This document shows positions 6,534-16,082 of a DNA stretch of 47,701 nucleotides, one piece after another. Made by a program: the position numbers and the translations under genes. The notes beneath the pieces are model-generated. The model ran no database searches, was not told the DNA's origin, and saw only the letters and a list, made by a program, of their open reading frames with translations. Location of the stretch: assembly GCF_002925845.1 (NCBI RefSeq), contig NZ_PDNI01000032.1, positions 1-47,701 of the forward strand, read 5' to 3'. Positions within the stretch are counted from its first letter, which is position 1; the number at the start of each line of letters is the position of its first letter. The DNA comes from Roseovarius nitratireducens (GTDB lineage: Bacteria; Pseudomonadota; Alphaproteobacteria; Rhodobacterales; Rhodobacteraceae).

Positions 6534-8492
6534 TCACAGCACCCTGCGCCGCACCAGGAGATACAGGAAATAACTCCCGCCCAGCACCGAGGCCACGGTG
6601 CCTGCGGGCAACTGCATCGGATGGAGCGCCATCCGTCCCAGCCAGTCCGAGCCGACCATCAAGACCGTGCCGATACCCCCCGCCATCAACGCCTGCGCCG
6701 CCACCCGGCGCGCGCCCAGCATCACCGCCGCATGCGGGGCGAGAAGCCCAACGAACGCTACCGGCCCCAACCAGGAGGTGACCAGCGCCGCGAGTGCCGC
6801 CGCAAGCGTGAGGCAGACAGGCCGCGCCAGTCTGAGGGACAGCCCTCGCGCCAGAGCCATGTCATCGCCAGCAGACAGGAGCGTGAGCCAACGACGCAGC
6901 ACCAGCACCAGTCCCAACCCGAGGAGAGCTGCGAGCAGGAGTTGCCCCGCCTCCGCCTCCGTGACCCGGTAGGTCGAACCACCAAGCCAGCCGAGAATGG
7001 CATAGCTATCTTGGCTTCCGGCGGCGAGGGCCACCTTCACCAGCGCATCGAGTAGCGCGGCAAGCGCGATGCCGGTGAGCGCCAGCACAGTTGGCGCGTG
7101 CCCGTGCCGTCGCCCTAGCCCGAGCAGGAGGAGCAGCACCAGAAGGCTGCCGAAGATTGCAATGCCCGCCCCGACCTCGTGGATCGAACCGCCGCCAATG
7201 ATCGCCGTTCCGACGAGCGCGACGGTGGCCCCGGCGGTCATGCCAAGGATGTCGGGGCTGGCAAGCGGGTTACGGATCAGCCGTTGCAGGACCACGCCCG
7301 AGAGCGCCATGGCCAGCCCCGCCGCCGCCGCGCCCAGCACCCGCGGCCAGCGCAGATCGAAGGTGAGCGCCGTGGGCCACAGCGCCTGCCAGCCGTCCTC
7401 GGTGCGCCCGAGCGTGAGCGCGGCGAGGGTGAAGGCGAGCCCGGTCAACATGAGGCCCAGCCACGCGAGGCGCGGCACGCGCGCAGGCCCCGGCGGCAGG
7501 CGGAAGACAGCCTGATCCCCGACCCCCAGCCTGCGCCGCATCAGCCAGATCAGCGCCGGAGCACCGACCAGCGCGGCAACCGCGCTGCTCGGCACCAGAT
7601 CACGCGTCAGATGGTTTGCGAAGAGCGCCAACAGATCCGTGGCCAGCAACAGCCCCGCCCCGAGCCCCATGCTCGCAAGCAGTTCGGCGCGTGGGAGCCG
7701 CGCCCCGGCAAAGCGCGCGAGGTTTGGAGCCACGAGCCCAATGAAGCCGATAAGCCCCACCGCCGCCACCGCGAGCGCCGTCAGACCGAGCGCAAGCCCC
7801 GCCGCGACTGCAAGGAACGGTAGCAGTGACAGCCCGCGCGCCTCGGCCCCCTCAGCCCCGGTGCGCAGGAGCGCGAGACCACGCGTCAAGAGCAGCGACA
7901 GCGCCAGCAATGGCAGGAGGCGGAGGGCGAGCCAGAGCGCCTTGTCCCAGCCCGACTGCCCCAGATCGCCCGCGCCCCAGATGAAGAGATGCCCGAAATA
8001 GGGGCTTTGCAAGAGCACGATGGTGGCCGCAATGGCGCCGAAGAGCAGATTCACCGCCATCCCCGCCAGCACCGCGCTCATCCCGGTCAGACCGCGCAAC
8101 CCAGAGATAGCCACCACCAGGCCAAAGGCGGTTGCGGCCCCGGCGAAGGCCACCCATTCGCCGTGTGCCGCCGCCAACGCGGGAAAGAGCAGCGTGGCCA
8201 CTACCAGCGCGAGCCACGCGCCTGACGCCGCCCCGAGGGTAAGCGGGGCTGCAAGCGGATTTTGCGTGAGTTGCTGAAAGAGGCTGCCCGCGAGACCGAG
8301 TGCCGCCCCGCAGAGCAGCGCCATCACGAGGCGCGGCAGGGCGGCGTGGGTGAATTGCACATCGGCAAAGGCCTGCGGCTCGGCCCCGAGGAACAGTGCC
8401 GCCATGCGCGGCAGGGCGAGATCGCTGCCCGCCGCCAGATGCACCCCGGCCACGACCAGCACCAGCGCCCCGATCAACGCGGCGCGGATCAT
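6534..8492 (-). CDS. fhuB: FhuB-type fused siderophore ABC permease
   Basis: A 652-residue protein made of two tandem FecCD-type permease halves, as in E. coli FhuB. Each half carries the conserved motifs: QQLTQNPLAAPLTLGAASGA and GFIGLVAPNLAR in the first, QRLIRNPLASPDILGMTAGA and GPVAFVGLLAPH in the second. It forms the inner-membrane channel for a ferric siderophore. The start is the ATG at 8492, which overlaps the stop of the upstream binding-protein gene by 4 bp; a longer open frame upstream is a shadow of that gene. It is last in the receptor operon. Confidence 0.9.
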   Translation of the reverse strand: MIRAALIGALVLVVAGVHLAAGSDLALPRMAALFLGAEPQAFADVQFTHAALPRLVMALLCGAALGLAGSLFQQLTQNPLAAPLTLGAASGAWLALVVATLLFPALAAAHGEWVAFAGAATAFGLVVAISGLRGLTGMSAVLAGMAVNLLFGAIAATIVLLQSPYFGHLFIWGAGDLGQSGWDKALWLALRLLPLLALSLLLTRGLALLRTGAEGAEARGLSLLPFLAVAAGLALGLTALAVAAVGLIGFIGLVAPNLARFAGARLPRAELLASMGLGAGLLLATDLLALFANHLTRDLVPSSAVAALVGAPALIWLMRRRLGVGDQAVFRLPPGPARVPRLAWLGLMLTGLAFTLAALTLGRTEDGWQALWPTALTFDLRWPRVLGAAAAGLAMALSGVVLQRLIRNPLASPDILGMTAGATVALVGTAIIGGGSIHEVGAGIAIFGSLLVLLLLLGLGRRHGHAPTVLALTGIALAALLDALVKVALAAGSQDSYAILGWLGGSTYRVTEAEAGQLLLAALLGLGLVLVLRRWLTLLSAGDDMALARGLSLRLARPVCLTLAAALAALVTSWLGPVAFVGLLAPHAAVMLGARRVAAQALMAGGIGTVLMVGSDWLGRMALHPMQLPAGTVASVLGGSYFLYLLVRRRVL

Positions 8493-9382
8493 GGGTTGAG
8501 CGCGATCAGCGCGGCGTGGATCGCCTGCGCGTGGCGGCCGAGCGACAAGATGCCGCCATAGCTCCAGAGCGGCGGCATCTCGGCGAAACACTCCCCGGCC
8601 ACGGCGGGCAGGAAGCGCCAGACGGGGCTCTCGAAAACCGCGGCACCCGGACCATGCGGCCGGATGGCCAGCACCGCGCCGGTCTCGACCTGCGCTAGCA
8701 CGTCGAGCGGGCGTTGCGCCACACCCCATCGGCTCGGGGGCTGTGGCAGGGCATTCCCGATCCCCAGCCGGTTGAGCGCGGCCTGGGCAAAGGAATTGTC
8801 GCCATACACCCAGATCGTCGAGGCATCATTGAGCCGGATGATCGCCGCACGGCGGATTGGGCCGTCGCTCAGATCACGGGCGAGCCGGTCGATCTCCTTG
8901 TCCATCTGCGCAAGCCGCGCCTGCGCCAGCGCCTCGCGATCGAGAAACCGGGCAAGCGTCAGGTATATGCGCCGTGCCGCCGCGATATTGTCATGCCCGG
9001 CATCGAAGGCGTCGAAGGCCAGCAATGGCGCGATCCGTTCGAGCCGCGCCACATCCGCGGGGGCCGCATCGGAGATAACGATCACGTCCGGCGCCAGCGC
9101 CGCGAGCCGTTCGAGGTCAGGCGCGTCGCGTCGGCCTATGTCGGCCACCATGTCGGGGATCGGCGGCGTTGCCACCCATTCGGAATAGAGCGCGATCTCG
9201 GGCACCGCCACCGGTACGACATCGAGATCGAGCACCTGCTGCGCGAGCGCCCAGTCGAGCACCGCAACACGTTCGGGCCGCTCTGCGAAGCTCTGCGCCC
9301 CGCGGCGATCCTCGACGGTGACCGGCCCGGCCTGCGCAAGCCCGGCGCAAAGCAGGAGTAGAACCGTGAGTGCCCGTATCAT
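8489..9382 (-). CDS. Iron-siderophore ABC transporter substrate-binding protein (copy 2)
   Basis: A 297-residue periplasmic binding protein of the FhuD/FecB class. It has a signal peptide (about 1-18), then RPERVAVLDWALAQQVLDL, DLERLAALAPDVIVIS and, in the C-lobe, SRWGVAQRPLDVLAQV. It would hand a ferric siderophore to the FhuB permease. It overlaps fhuB and the first binding-protein copy by 4 bp each. Two different binding proteins in one transporter operon suggest two ligands or sequential binding. Confidence 0.85.
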   Translation of the reverse strand: MIRALTVLLLLCAGLAQAGPVTVEDRRGAQSFAERPERVAVLDWALAQQVLDLDVVPVAVPEIALYSEWVATPPIPDMVADIGRRDAPDLERLAALAPDVIVISDAAPADVARLERIAPLLAFDAFDAGHDNIAAARRIYLTLARFLDREALAQARLAQMDKEIDRLARDLSDGPIRRAAIIRLNDASTIWVYGDNSFAQAALNRLGIGNALPQPPSRWGVAQRPLDVLAQVETGAVLAIRPHGPGAAVFESPVWRFLPAVAGECFAEMPPLWSYGGILSLGRHAQAIHAALIALNP

Positions 9383-10266
9383 CGCACGGCCTCCCGATCG
9401 ATGGTGAGTAGCGCATCAGCAAGCGCCTCGGCCAGGTAGCCCAGCGAGAAGACACCGCCGAAGGTCCAGGCCGGACGAGTCTCGGCATAGCGACCTGCTC
9501 GGATGAAGGGCATGAACTGCCAGATCGGCCGCGCCTCCAGCGCGTCCCGCTCAGCGAATGGGCCGATCTGCACCACGATGGCGCGCTCAAAATCCGCCAG
9601 ATCCTCGACACGCTTCTGCACGAAGCCCCAATCGGTGGGGTCTCCCGGCGCGGGATGCTCCAGTCCCATCCCCTCCAGCGCCGCGAGCACCATGGAATTC
9701 GCGCCATGCAAGCGCAGGCTCTCGGGTGTGAGCAGGCGAATCGGTAATACCGGTGGCACCGGGCCGCCAAAATGATCGCGCACCCGCTCCCCCGCCGCCG
9801 CGATCCGCGCGTCAAGCGCCGCCAGCCGGTCGCGCGCCAGCGCTTCGCGTCCCGTCAGCCGCGCGAGATCGAGATAGGCGGCGCGGCTGGCGCCTGCATT
9901 GTCCTGCGCGGCGTCGAACCCGTCGATCAGCCGCACCGGCGCGATCCGTTCCAGCACCGGCACGAGGTCCGCCTGCTGGTCGGAGGCGAGCATGAGGTCG
10001 GGGGCAAGCGCCGCCAGCAGCTCGACATTGGGCTCCTGCCGCAGGCCCAGGTCGGGGATGTCCTCGGGCAGCGCAGGATGCACGACCCATTGCCGGTATC
10101 CCGCCACATCGGCCACACCCACGGGGCGGACATCGAGCTCGATCAGCAGCTCCGCCAGCGACCAGCTCAGCGCCGCGATGCGTTCGGGTGGGGCGAGCTC
10201 TGCCCGGGCGGTCCCAAAAGGCAGCATCAGGGAAAGCGCGAGGCAGATAAGCGCGTATCGCATCAT
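9379..10266 (-). CDS. Iron-siderophore ABC transporter substrate-binding protein (copy 1)
   Basis: A 295-residue protein with a signal peptide (about 1-22) and the same FhuD-like architecture as the next gene: PERIAALSWSLAELLIELDV, NVELLAALAPDLMLAS and DWGFVQKRVEDLADF. Similarity to copy 2 is clear in these landmarks but modest overall, so the duplication is old or one copy was acquired. It follows fhuC by 8 bp and overlaps copy 2 by 4 bp. Confidence 0.85.
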   Translation of the reverse strand: MMRYALICLALSLMLPFGTARAELAPPERIAALSWSLAELLIELDVRPVGVADVAGYRQWVVHPALPEDIPDLGLRQEPNVELLAALAPDLMLASDQQADLVPVLERIAPVRLIDGFDAAQDNAGASRAAYLDLARLTGREALARDRLAALDARIAAAGERVRDHFGGPVPPVLPIRLLTPESLRLHGANSMVLAALEGMGLEHPAPGDPTDWGFVQKRVEDLADFERAIVVQIGPFAERDALEARPIWQFMPFIRAGRYAETRPAWTFGGVFSLGYLAEALADALLTIDREAVR

Positions 10267-10274
10267 GTGTCCTT

Positions 10275-11039
10275 TCAGGCCACCACAGCCTGTGGCGGGC
10301 CGCCCGGATGGGGCAGCAGCGTCATCTCGATGCCGTAGAGATCGCGCAGCACTTCCGGGTCGAGCAGCGCCTCGGGGGGGCCGTCAAAGGCCACCTGGCT
10401 CGCTTTCAGCGCGACGATTCGGTCGGCGTGACGCGCGGCGAGATTGATGTCGTGGAGGATCACGATGACATGCCGCGCCGCCGCGCGGCTGAGCCGGTGC
10501 AGAAGCGCCATTACCTCGTAGGCATGGGCGAGATCGAGCGCCGCAGTAGGCTCGTCCAGCAGCAGCACCGGCGCCTCCTGCGCCAGCAGCATGGCGATCC
10601 AGGCGCGCTGCCGTTCGCCGCCCGAGGCGGTATCGACCAGGTGATCGGCCAGCGTTTCGCAGCCCGTGTCGCACATCGCCTGCGCGATCACCGCCTGATC
10701 GGCGGCCCCCATCCGCCCCAGCGCGCCGCGCCAGGCGAACCGGCCAAGCCCCGCGAGGTCGCGCACGCTAAGCCCGGCGACCGGCGGCAGGCGCTGGGGC
10801 AGGAAGGAGACACGCCGCGCAAGCTCTTTCTGCCGGTAGAGGTCGAGCGGGCGGCCCTCCAGCATGATCCGGCCCGCATCAGGGCGCATCTGCCGCGCAA
10901 GCAACGCCATCAGCGTGGACTTGCCCGAACCATTATGCCCGAGGACCGCTGTCATCCCTTCGGCTCCGAGCGACAGTCGGTCTACGCGTAGAATCTCGCG
11001 TCCGTCACGCGCGACGCGCAGGTCGTCGAGTTCAAACAT
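10275..11039 (-). CDS. fhuC: Siderophore ABC transporter ATP-binding protein (FhuC type)
   Basis: A 254-residue ATPase with Walker A GHNGSGKST (34-42), Q-loop FLPQRLPP, ABC signature SGGERQRAW, Walker B VLLLDEPTAAL, and the switch His in VILHDINLAAR. It powers the FhuB permease. It overlaps the upstream fhuF-like gene by 8 bp. The FhuC/FepC subfamily assignment comes from context and overall pattern. Confidence 0.9.
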   Translation of the reverse strand: MFELDDLRVARDGREILRVDRLSLGAEGMTAVLGHNGSGKSTLMALLARQMRPDAGRIMLEGRPLDLYRQKELARRVSFLPQRLPPVAGLSVRDLAGLGRFAWRGALGRMGAADQAVIAQAMCDTGCETLADHLVDTASGGERQRAWIAMLLAQEAPVLLLDEPTAALDLAHAYEVMALLHRLSRAAARHVIVILHDINLAARHADRIVALKASQVAFDGPPEALLDPEVLRDLYGIEMTLLPHPGGPPQAVVA

Positions 11040-11763
11040 GGGCCTGCCACTCCTCCCGGCTTAGGGTGATACGGGCCGCGCGCGCCCGCCGAGGGCAGGT
11101 CGCGCAGAGAAAATCTGGCGTGACCTGGTATTCAAGGCAACAGGAGCGGCGGCAGAGCCACAGCCCCTCGGAGCCGTCGTCGAGCAGCATCGGCTCGAGC
11201 GCGCTCAGTCCTTCCAGATCGAGCGCTGCGAGCCAGCCCGCCGCCGCCTCGCGGGTGGCCGCGACCGGGGCAAGGCTCAGCATTGCGCGGCGGTGGAGCA
11301 CACCCAGCACCCGGTCGGCCAATTGGCGTCGCGCGAGTTCCCGGCGCAGGCGCACACGCTGCGCCAGGGCGTCGAGAACGGCGGTAGTGCAGCGGCTCAG
11401 GTGAGCGGCGGCCACGGGGCGGATATCCCCGGCCCATTGCGGTAACAGCCTCAGATGACAGCCGAAGGGCGGCCCCATGCGAAAAGCGGACCGATCCACC
11501 GCCGCCACACGCCCCTCAGCCTCGGCACATAGCACGGCGACCATGACCGGTTGCCAGATCAGCACGTTCCAGGCCCGCATCGCGACATAGGCCGCACCGC
11601 CGTCGATACCTATCCCGGCGATAACCCGCCCGACCACGTCCGCGTCATGTGCAGGCGAGGCCCCTGCCCCCGCACCACATAAGGCATAGCCCGGCAGAAC
11701 GGCGTGAAGCTCCCGCGCCAGGCGCGGGAGCCCCGTGGAGAGCGATGCGCCCTCGCAGCCCAT
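11032..11763 (-). CDS. FhuF-like siderophore-iron reductase
   Basis: A 243-residue cytoplasmic protein whose C-terminus carries the FhuF [2Fe-2S] ligand pattern C-C-X10-C-X2-C (Cys208, Cys209, Cys220, Cys223; CRRSCCLEYQVTPDFLCATC region). FhuF proteins reduce ferric hydroxamate siderophores to release iron. The start is the ATG at 11763, one base after the receptor stop; the extra 18 residues of a longer frame lie inside the receptor gene. Its presence points to a hydroxamate-type ligand for the whole operon. Confidence 0.8.
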   Translation of the reverse strand: MGCEGASLSTGLPRLARELHAVLPGYALCGAGAGASPAHDADVVGRVIAGIGIDGGAAYVAMRAWNVLIWQPVMVAVLCAEAEGRVAAVDRSAFRMGPPFGCHLRLLPQWAGDIRPVAAAHLSRCTTAVLDALAQRVRLRRELARRQLADRVLGVLHRRAMLSLAPVAATREAAAGWLAALDLEGLSALEPMLLDDGSEGLWLCRRSCCLEYQVTPDFLCATCPRRARAARITLSREEWQAHV

Positions 11764-11764
11764 C

Positions 11765-13831
11765 TCAGAACCGCTTGGTATAGCCGATCGAGACCGTCCG
11801 CCCCGGCGCGCGGGCATAGGCGAAGCTGAGATCGTAGGCCTGGTTGATCACCGGCGTGTAGTCGGCGTTGAAGATGTTATCGATCCCCAGCTCCACCGTG
11901 CCGCCCGCGACGTCGTAGATTTCGCCGTAGAGGTCGAAGACGAGGTAATCGTCGATATCGCTGGTGCCGCCGAACTGGGTGCTGTTGACGTTACGCTCGC
12001 CCGAATAAAGCGCCTGGAACCGGGCGCGCCATTTGTCGTTTGGTGCGTAATCGGCATAGGCAGTGATCTTGGCGGGTGCGATCCGGGTGCTGGGCAGATC
12101 CTCCTCGAAGCTGCCGTCGCCATCGAAATCAACCTCGCCCTCCAGCCATGTGAAGGTGCCGCCGAGCGTCAGCGTATCGGTCGCGTAGACATCGAGCGTA
12201 GCCTCCACGCCGTAGATCTGCTCGGGCTGTTTCACGATGTTGAGGTTCTGGTCGAACGTGGCACCGTTGTCGGATTCGTTGAAGAATACCGCGACGGTGC
12301 CATCCCAGCGATTCTGCCTCGTGCGCAGGCCGATCTCGTAATTGTCGGTCTTCTGCGCCTCGGATTTGGCCTCGCTCGTGGTGGCGAAGGTGTTGTCGGT
12401 AATCGAGCGCCCGATATCCGCCACGGTGAAGCCCTGCGAGAACCCCGCATAGAGATCGGTGCGGTCGCTGAGGTAGAGCGTGCCGCTGACATTGAACAGC
12501 GTCTCGTCGAATTCCAGCTTGCCGCCGGGCACGAAGGTGCCATCGGCCCGCGTGAAATCGCTCACGTCCACGTCGATGATCTCGTGGCGCACGCCGCCGC
12601 TCAGCTTGCCGATTTCGCCCACGGGCGCGTTGACCTGCACGAAACCGGCATAGGCGTCCTGTTCCAGGAAGGGCGAGGTGTTGGGCCCGTCGGTCGCGGT
12701 CTGCTCGGTTTCGTCGTGCAGGTAGTCGAAGCCCCAGATCACGTCGAAGCCTGACGCGCCGAGCGTCACCGGTGTTTCCACCGTCAGCCGCGCGCCGTGT
12801 TTTTTCGAGGCGATCCGGGTCTGCGAGAAGCCCGGGAACTTACTGTAAACGACGTCGATATCGGCATGGTATAATTGCAGATCAACACTGCTGCCCAGCA
12901 GATCCTCGTTGGTGTAGGTGAGACTCAGGTTGCGGTTTTCGGTGCCAGGATCGACCGGGTTGAAATTGCCGCGCAGCGCCGGGGTCTTGGTATCCGTGTC
13001 AGGATTGCCAGCAAAGCTGATCCCGGCAAAATTGCTGTCCTGCGCCATGTCGTAATAGAGCGTGCTGACCTCGAGCCTCTGATCCTCGTCCAGCTGATAG
13101 CCCAGCTTGAACATCAGGTTCGTCGTGTCGCTGTCGGCGATGCCGCCCTGCGCACCGACCGGGTCCGCCGGGATGCGGTCCCCATCGGCGTCAAAACGCC
13201 CGCCGCGCTGCAGGAACGATCCGCTGAACACGTAGTCGAGCCTGCCGGTGCGCCCCGTCGCGTTGAGGTTGGTTTCCCAGTTGAGCGAGTCGTCTCCATG
13301 CTCGGTGGAGAAGCTGAGACCGGTGCCGACTTCAAGGTTGAATTCCCCGTCCTCGGGTCGCTTGGTAATGATGTTGACTAGGCCACCGGTGGCGCCGAAG
13401 CCATACATCGCCGTGCCGCCACGGATAACCTCGACCTGCTCGATGGCCTCGCCCCCGATCGAGTTGAGCGAGCGGCGCCCGTCGCGCAGGGGCGTCGATT
13501 GCGGCACGCCGTCGATCAGCGTCAGGAAGGTGCGGCCGCGCAACGTCTGGCCGAAATCGGTGTTGGCCTCGGTGCTCTGGCTGAAGCCGGGCACCTGCTT
13601 GGACAGGATGTCGCCGATATTGTTGTCGACGCGACGCTGTTCCTGCACCGTCTCACGATCCACCACGGTGACCGAACGGGTGGTTTCATCTACCGGTGTT
13701 TCGGTCCGAGTCGCCGACTCGAGCATGATCGTGCCTAGCTCTACGGTCTCTTCTTCGCTAGTCGTCTGCGCGATAGCCGGAAACGCGGTCAAAGCTGCCA
13801 GGCAGACGGCCAAGGGCCGCTGTAGTTCCAT
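11765..13831 (-). CDS. TonB-dependent siderophore receptor
   Basis: A 688-residue outer-membrane receptor with a signal peptide (about 1-22, ending FPAIAQ), a probable TonB box near residues 25-35 (EETVELGTIML), a plug domain (about 50-190, with SVTVVDRETVQEQ and LIDGVPQSTPLRDGRRS), a 22-strand barrel and a terminal aromatic residue (GYTKRF). There is no N-terminal signalling extension. It leads an operon with fhuF-like and fhuCDB genes, so a ferric hydroxamate or aerobactin-like ligand is likely. Despite sitting next to cob genes it has no cobalamin riboswitch, so BtuB is unlikely. Confidence 0.87.
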   Translation of the reverse strand: MELQRPLAVCLAALTAFPAIAQTTSEEETVELGTIMLESATRTETPVDETTRSVTVVDRETVQEQRRVDNNIGDILSKQVPGFSQSTEANTDFGQTLRGRTFLTLIDGVPQSTPLRDGRRSLNSIGGEAIEQVEVIRGGTAMYGFGATGGLVNIITKRPEDGEFNLEVGTGLSFSTEHGDDSLNWETNLNATGRTGRLDYVFSGSFLQRGGRFDADGDRIPADPVGAQGGIADSDTTNLMFKLGYQLDEDQRLEVSTLYYDMAQDSNFAGISFAGNPDTDTKTPALRGNFNPVDPGTENRNLSLTYTNEDLLGSSVDLQLYHADIDVVYSKFPGFSQTRIASKKHGARLTVETPVTLGASGFDVIWGFDYLHDETEQTATDGPNTSPFLEQDAYAGFVQVNAPVGEIGKLSGGVRHEIIDVDVSDFTRADGTFVPGGKLEFDETLFNVSGTLYLSDRTDLYAGFSQGFTVADIGRSITDNTFATTSEAKSEAQKTDNYEIGLRTRQNRWDGTVAVFFNESDNGATFDQNLNIVKQPEQIYGVEATLDVYATDTLTLGGTFTWLEGEVDFDGDGSFEEDLPSTRIAPAKITAYADYAPNDKWRARFQALYSGERNVNSTQFGGTSDIDDYLVFDLYGEIYDVAGGTVELGIDNIFNADYTPVINQAYDLSFAYARAPGRTVSIGYTKRF

Positions 13832-13911
13832 TCCTTGATCCCCCGATCGTGATCGATTGTGTTTATGTCGATACGACTGCCTGGCGTAAGCTGGGAGATT
13901 GCCGTTCGGGT

Positions 13912-13941
13912 CGGATAGTGATGTTGACAAATAGAGTCAAC
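13912..13941 (-). promoter_or_regulatory. Iron-responsive operator and promoter of the receptor operon
   Basis: On the minus strand, TTGACT (13940-13935), a 17-base spacer, then TATCCG (13917-13912). A perfect TGA-N9-TCA (13925-13939) sits within the larger palindrome GTTGAC-N7-GTCAAC (13923-13941) and covers the -35 element. TGA-N9-TCA is the published consensus of the RirA iron-responsive box in alphaproteobacteria. Binding there would block RNA polymerase when iron is plentiful. Confidence 0.6.
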
Positions 13942-13969
13942 CACTCGAAAGATTAGCACCATCTCGCCC

Positions 13970-15418
13970 TCAACATGCGGTTGAAAGCAGCCCGTCTATA
14001 TCCAGATGAGCCTCAAGGTGATCGGACAGGGCGTGAAGCGTGTTCTCCAATTTTTCATCATAGTGCAAGCCTGAGGGTGCCGCGCCCAAACTCTGCAACC
14101 AAGCGGCGCGAAAGGCGTCATCGGTGAACATCCCGTGGAGATGACTTCCCGAAACACGCCCATCCACCGAAACGGCGCCCTCAGCTTTCCCCGAGACGTG
14201 TGCGAACGGGCGCGCACAGTCCGGCCCATCCGATTGGCCGATATGTATTTCATAGCCTCGAAACGGCAAGTTCAGTGCGGCATGTCGGGCGCTAACCTCA
14301 CGCAAGCTTTTATCGCCCCCCATTTCGGTGCGGATGTTCAGCAGGCCCAGTCCCGGGGAGATCCCCGCGGGGCCTTCCATACCAAAGGTATCGGCGACCT
14401 CGCGACCTAGCATCTGGTAGCCACCGCAAATCCCCAACACATGCCCCCCGCGCCGATGATGGGCTATCAGGTCAATATCCCAGCCCTGGTCTTGGAGAAA
14501 GGCGAGATCCCCTCGCGTGGATTTTGACCCGGGAAGGATCACCAGATCCGCATCCGCCGGAATGGGGTGGCCGGGAGACAGCATAGTGACGCGCACGCCT
14601 GGCTCTTGCTTGAACGGATCGAGATCATCGAAATTTGCGATGCGGCTGAGGCGCAGACAAACCACGTGCAGCCCACTGCGCGCAGGCTGCGCGGCAACAT
14701 CCAACGCATCTTCTGCGGGCAGGCGCCAGCTGTCGGCAAACCACGGGGCGATGCCAAATCCCTGCCATCCGGTCCGTTCTTCGATCATATGGTAGCCATC
14801 TTCAAAAAGCCCGGGGTCGCCACGAAACTTGTTGATAATGAACCCTCTGATCCTCGCATTGTCGGCTTGGGACAGCACTGACTTTGTTCCGACAATCTGA
14901 GCGATGACCCCGCCCCGGTCGATGTCGGCGCAGAGTATCACTGGCACATTGGCAGCTGCGGCAAAGCCCATGTTGGCGATGTCGCCCTCGCGAAGGTTGA
15001 TCTCTGCCGGGCTGCCTGCGCCTTCAACAATCACCAGATCATGGGCGGTGCGCAAACGGATAAAACTGTCCAGTACCGCGCCCAGAAGCCGGGGTTTGAG
15101 CCTGGCGTAATCCCGCGCGCGGGCCGTGGTAAGCCGCTTGCCTTGCACGACGACCTGCGCGCCAATGTCCGTTTCGGGTTTCAGCAACACCGGGTTCATG
15201 TCCGTGTGTGGGGCCAAACCGCAGGCCCGTGCCTGCAGCGCCTGGGCCCGACCGATCTCGTGGTCTTCCTGCGCCACGGCGGCGTTGTTGGACATGTTCT
15301 GCGGCTTGAAGGGCGCGACTGATAGGCCACGCCGCACCGCTGCCCGGCACAGGCCCGCGACAAGCATGGACTTACCGACATTGGACCCGGTGCCCTGGAT
15401 CATCAGCGCGCGGCCCAT
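13970..15418 (-). CDS. cobQ: Cobyric acid synthase CobQ
   Basis: A 482-residue glutamine-dependent amidotransferase that adds amide groups to adenosylcobyrinic acid a,c-diamide. The N-terminal ATP-binding domain begins [19 protein letters not shown], and the C-terminal class I-like glutaminase domain holds the nucleophile in [10 protein letters not shown] (Cys331). The length is usual for the family. Its ATG overlaps the cobO stop by one base, so the two are co-translated. It ends about 140 bp before the receptor gene. Confidence 0.93.
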   Translation of the reverse strand: MGRALMIQGTGSNVGKSMLVAGLCRAAVRRGLSVAPFKPQNMSNNAAVAQEDHEIGRAQALQARACGLAPHTDMNPVLLKPETDIGAQVVVQGKRLTTARARDYARLKPRLLGAVLDSFIRLRTAHDLVIVEGAGSPAEINLREGDIANMGFAAAANVPVILCADIDRGGVIAQIVGTKSVLSQADNARIRGFIINKFRGDPGLFEDGYHMIEERTGWQGFGIAPWFADSWRLPAEDALDVAAQPARSGLHVVCLRLSRIANFDDLDPFKQEPGVRVTMLSPGHPIPADADLVILPGSKSTRGDLAFLQDQGWDIDLIAHHRRGGHVLGICGGYQMLGREVADTFGMEGPAGISPGLGLLNIRTEMGGDKSLREVSARHAALNLPFRGYEIHIGQSDGPDCARPFAHVSGKAEGAVSVDGRVSGSHLHGMFTDDAFRAAWLQSLGAAPSGLHYDEKLENTLHALSDHLEAHLDIDGLLSTAC

Positions 15419-16029
15419 CAGAATTCGACGCCGGCCTGTGCCTTGACCCCGTCGCGAAACGGGTGCTTGACCAAAGTCATCTCGGTCACCAGATCGGCGG
15501 CCTCGATCAGCTCGGGTTTAGCGTTGCGTCCGGTCAGGCAGACATGGGTCATCGCAGGTTTCTGGTGCAGCAGGAAGTCGACCACCTCGTCGATATCCAG
15601 GTAGTCATAGCGTAGCGCGATGTTGATTTCGTCCAGCAGGACAAACTGAATCTCGGGATCGAGAATCTGCTCCTTCGCGATCTCCCAGCCGTTCTGCGCC
15701 GCCGCGACGTCACGCTCACGGTCCTGTGTTTCCCACGTGAACCCTTCGCCCGACACAAAGAACCGGCATGCCTCGGCGAAGCGTTCGCGAAGGAACGTCT
15801 TTTCGCCCGTGTCCCAGTTACCCTTTACGAACTGAACGACAGCAGCGGGCATCCCGTGGGCAATGCAGCGCATGATCATACCAAAGCCGGACGACGATTT
15901 GCCCTTGCCGGAGCCCGTATGCACGATGATCAAGCCCTTCTCCATGGTCTTGGATTCCATCATCTTGTCGCGGGCGGCCTTTATCTTCCGCTTCTTTGCC
16001 GTGTGTCGGACGTTTACTTCATTTGTCAT
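15418..16029 (-). CDS. cobO: Corrinoid adenosyltransferase CobO
   Basis: A 203-residue CobA/CobO/BtuR-type ATP:cob(I)yrinic acid a,c-diamide adenosyltransferase. The P-loop reads [14 protein letters not shown] (about 37-50), followed by VVQFVKGNW and [15 protein letters not shown]. The ATG at 16029 follows GAGG by 8 bases and gives the family's usual length; the open frame upstream runs antisense through the cobalamin riboswitch and is not protein-like. cobO and cobQ form a leftward pair divergent from the main cob operon. Confidence 0.92.
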   Translation of the reverse strand: MTNEVNVRHTAKKRKIKAARDKMMESKTMEKGLIIVHTGSGKGKSSSGFGMIMRCIAHGMPAAVVQFVKGNWDTGEKTFLRERFAEACRFFVSGEGFTWETQDRERDVAAAQNGWEIAKEQILDPEIQFVLLDEINIALRYDYLDIDEVVDFLLHQKPAMTHVCLTGRNAKPELIEAADLVTEMTLVKHPFRDGVKAQAGVEF

Positions 16030-16045
16030 TTTGACATCCTCGTTC

Positions 16046-16074
16046 TTGACAAGCCGTCGGGATTCGGACCATCT
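16046..16074 (+). promoter_or_regulatory. Possible promoter of the first riboswitch transcript
   Basis: TTGACA at 16046-16051 with a 17-base spacer to a poor -10 (CCATCT). It would start RNA close to 16081, just before the riboswitch fold. The -35 is strong, the -10 weak. Confidence 0.3.
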
Positions 16075-16082
16075 GCGTTTGT

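Noticed and set aside
11765-13831. BtuB-type B12 receptor because of nearby cob genes
   Set aside because: No cobalamin riboswitch precedes it, it is in one operon with fhuF- and fhuBC-like genes, and an iron box overlaps its promoter.
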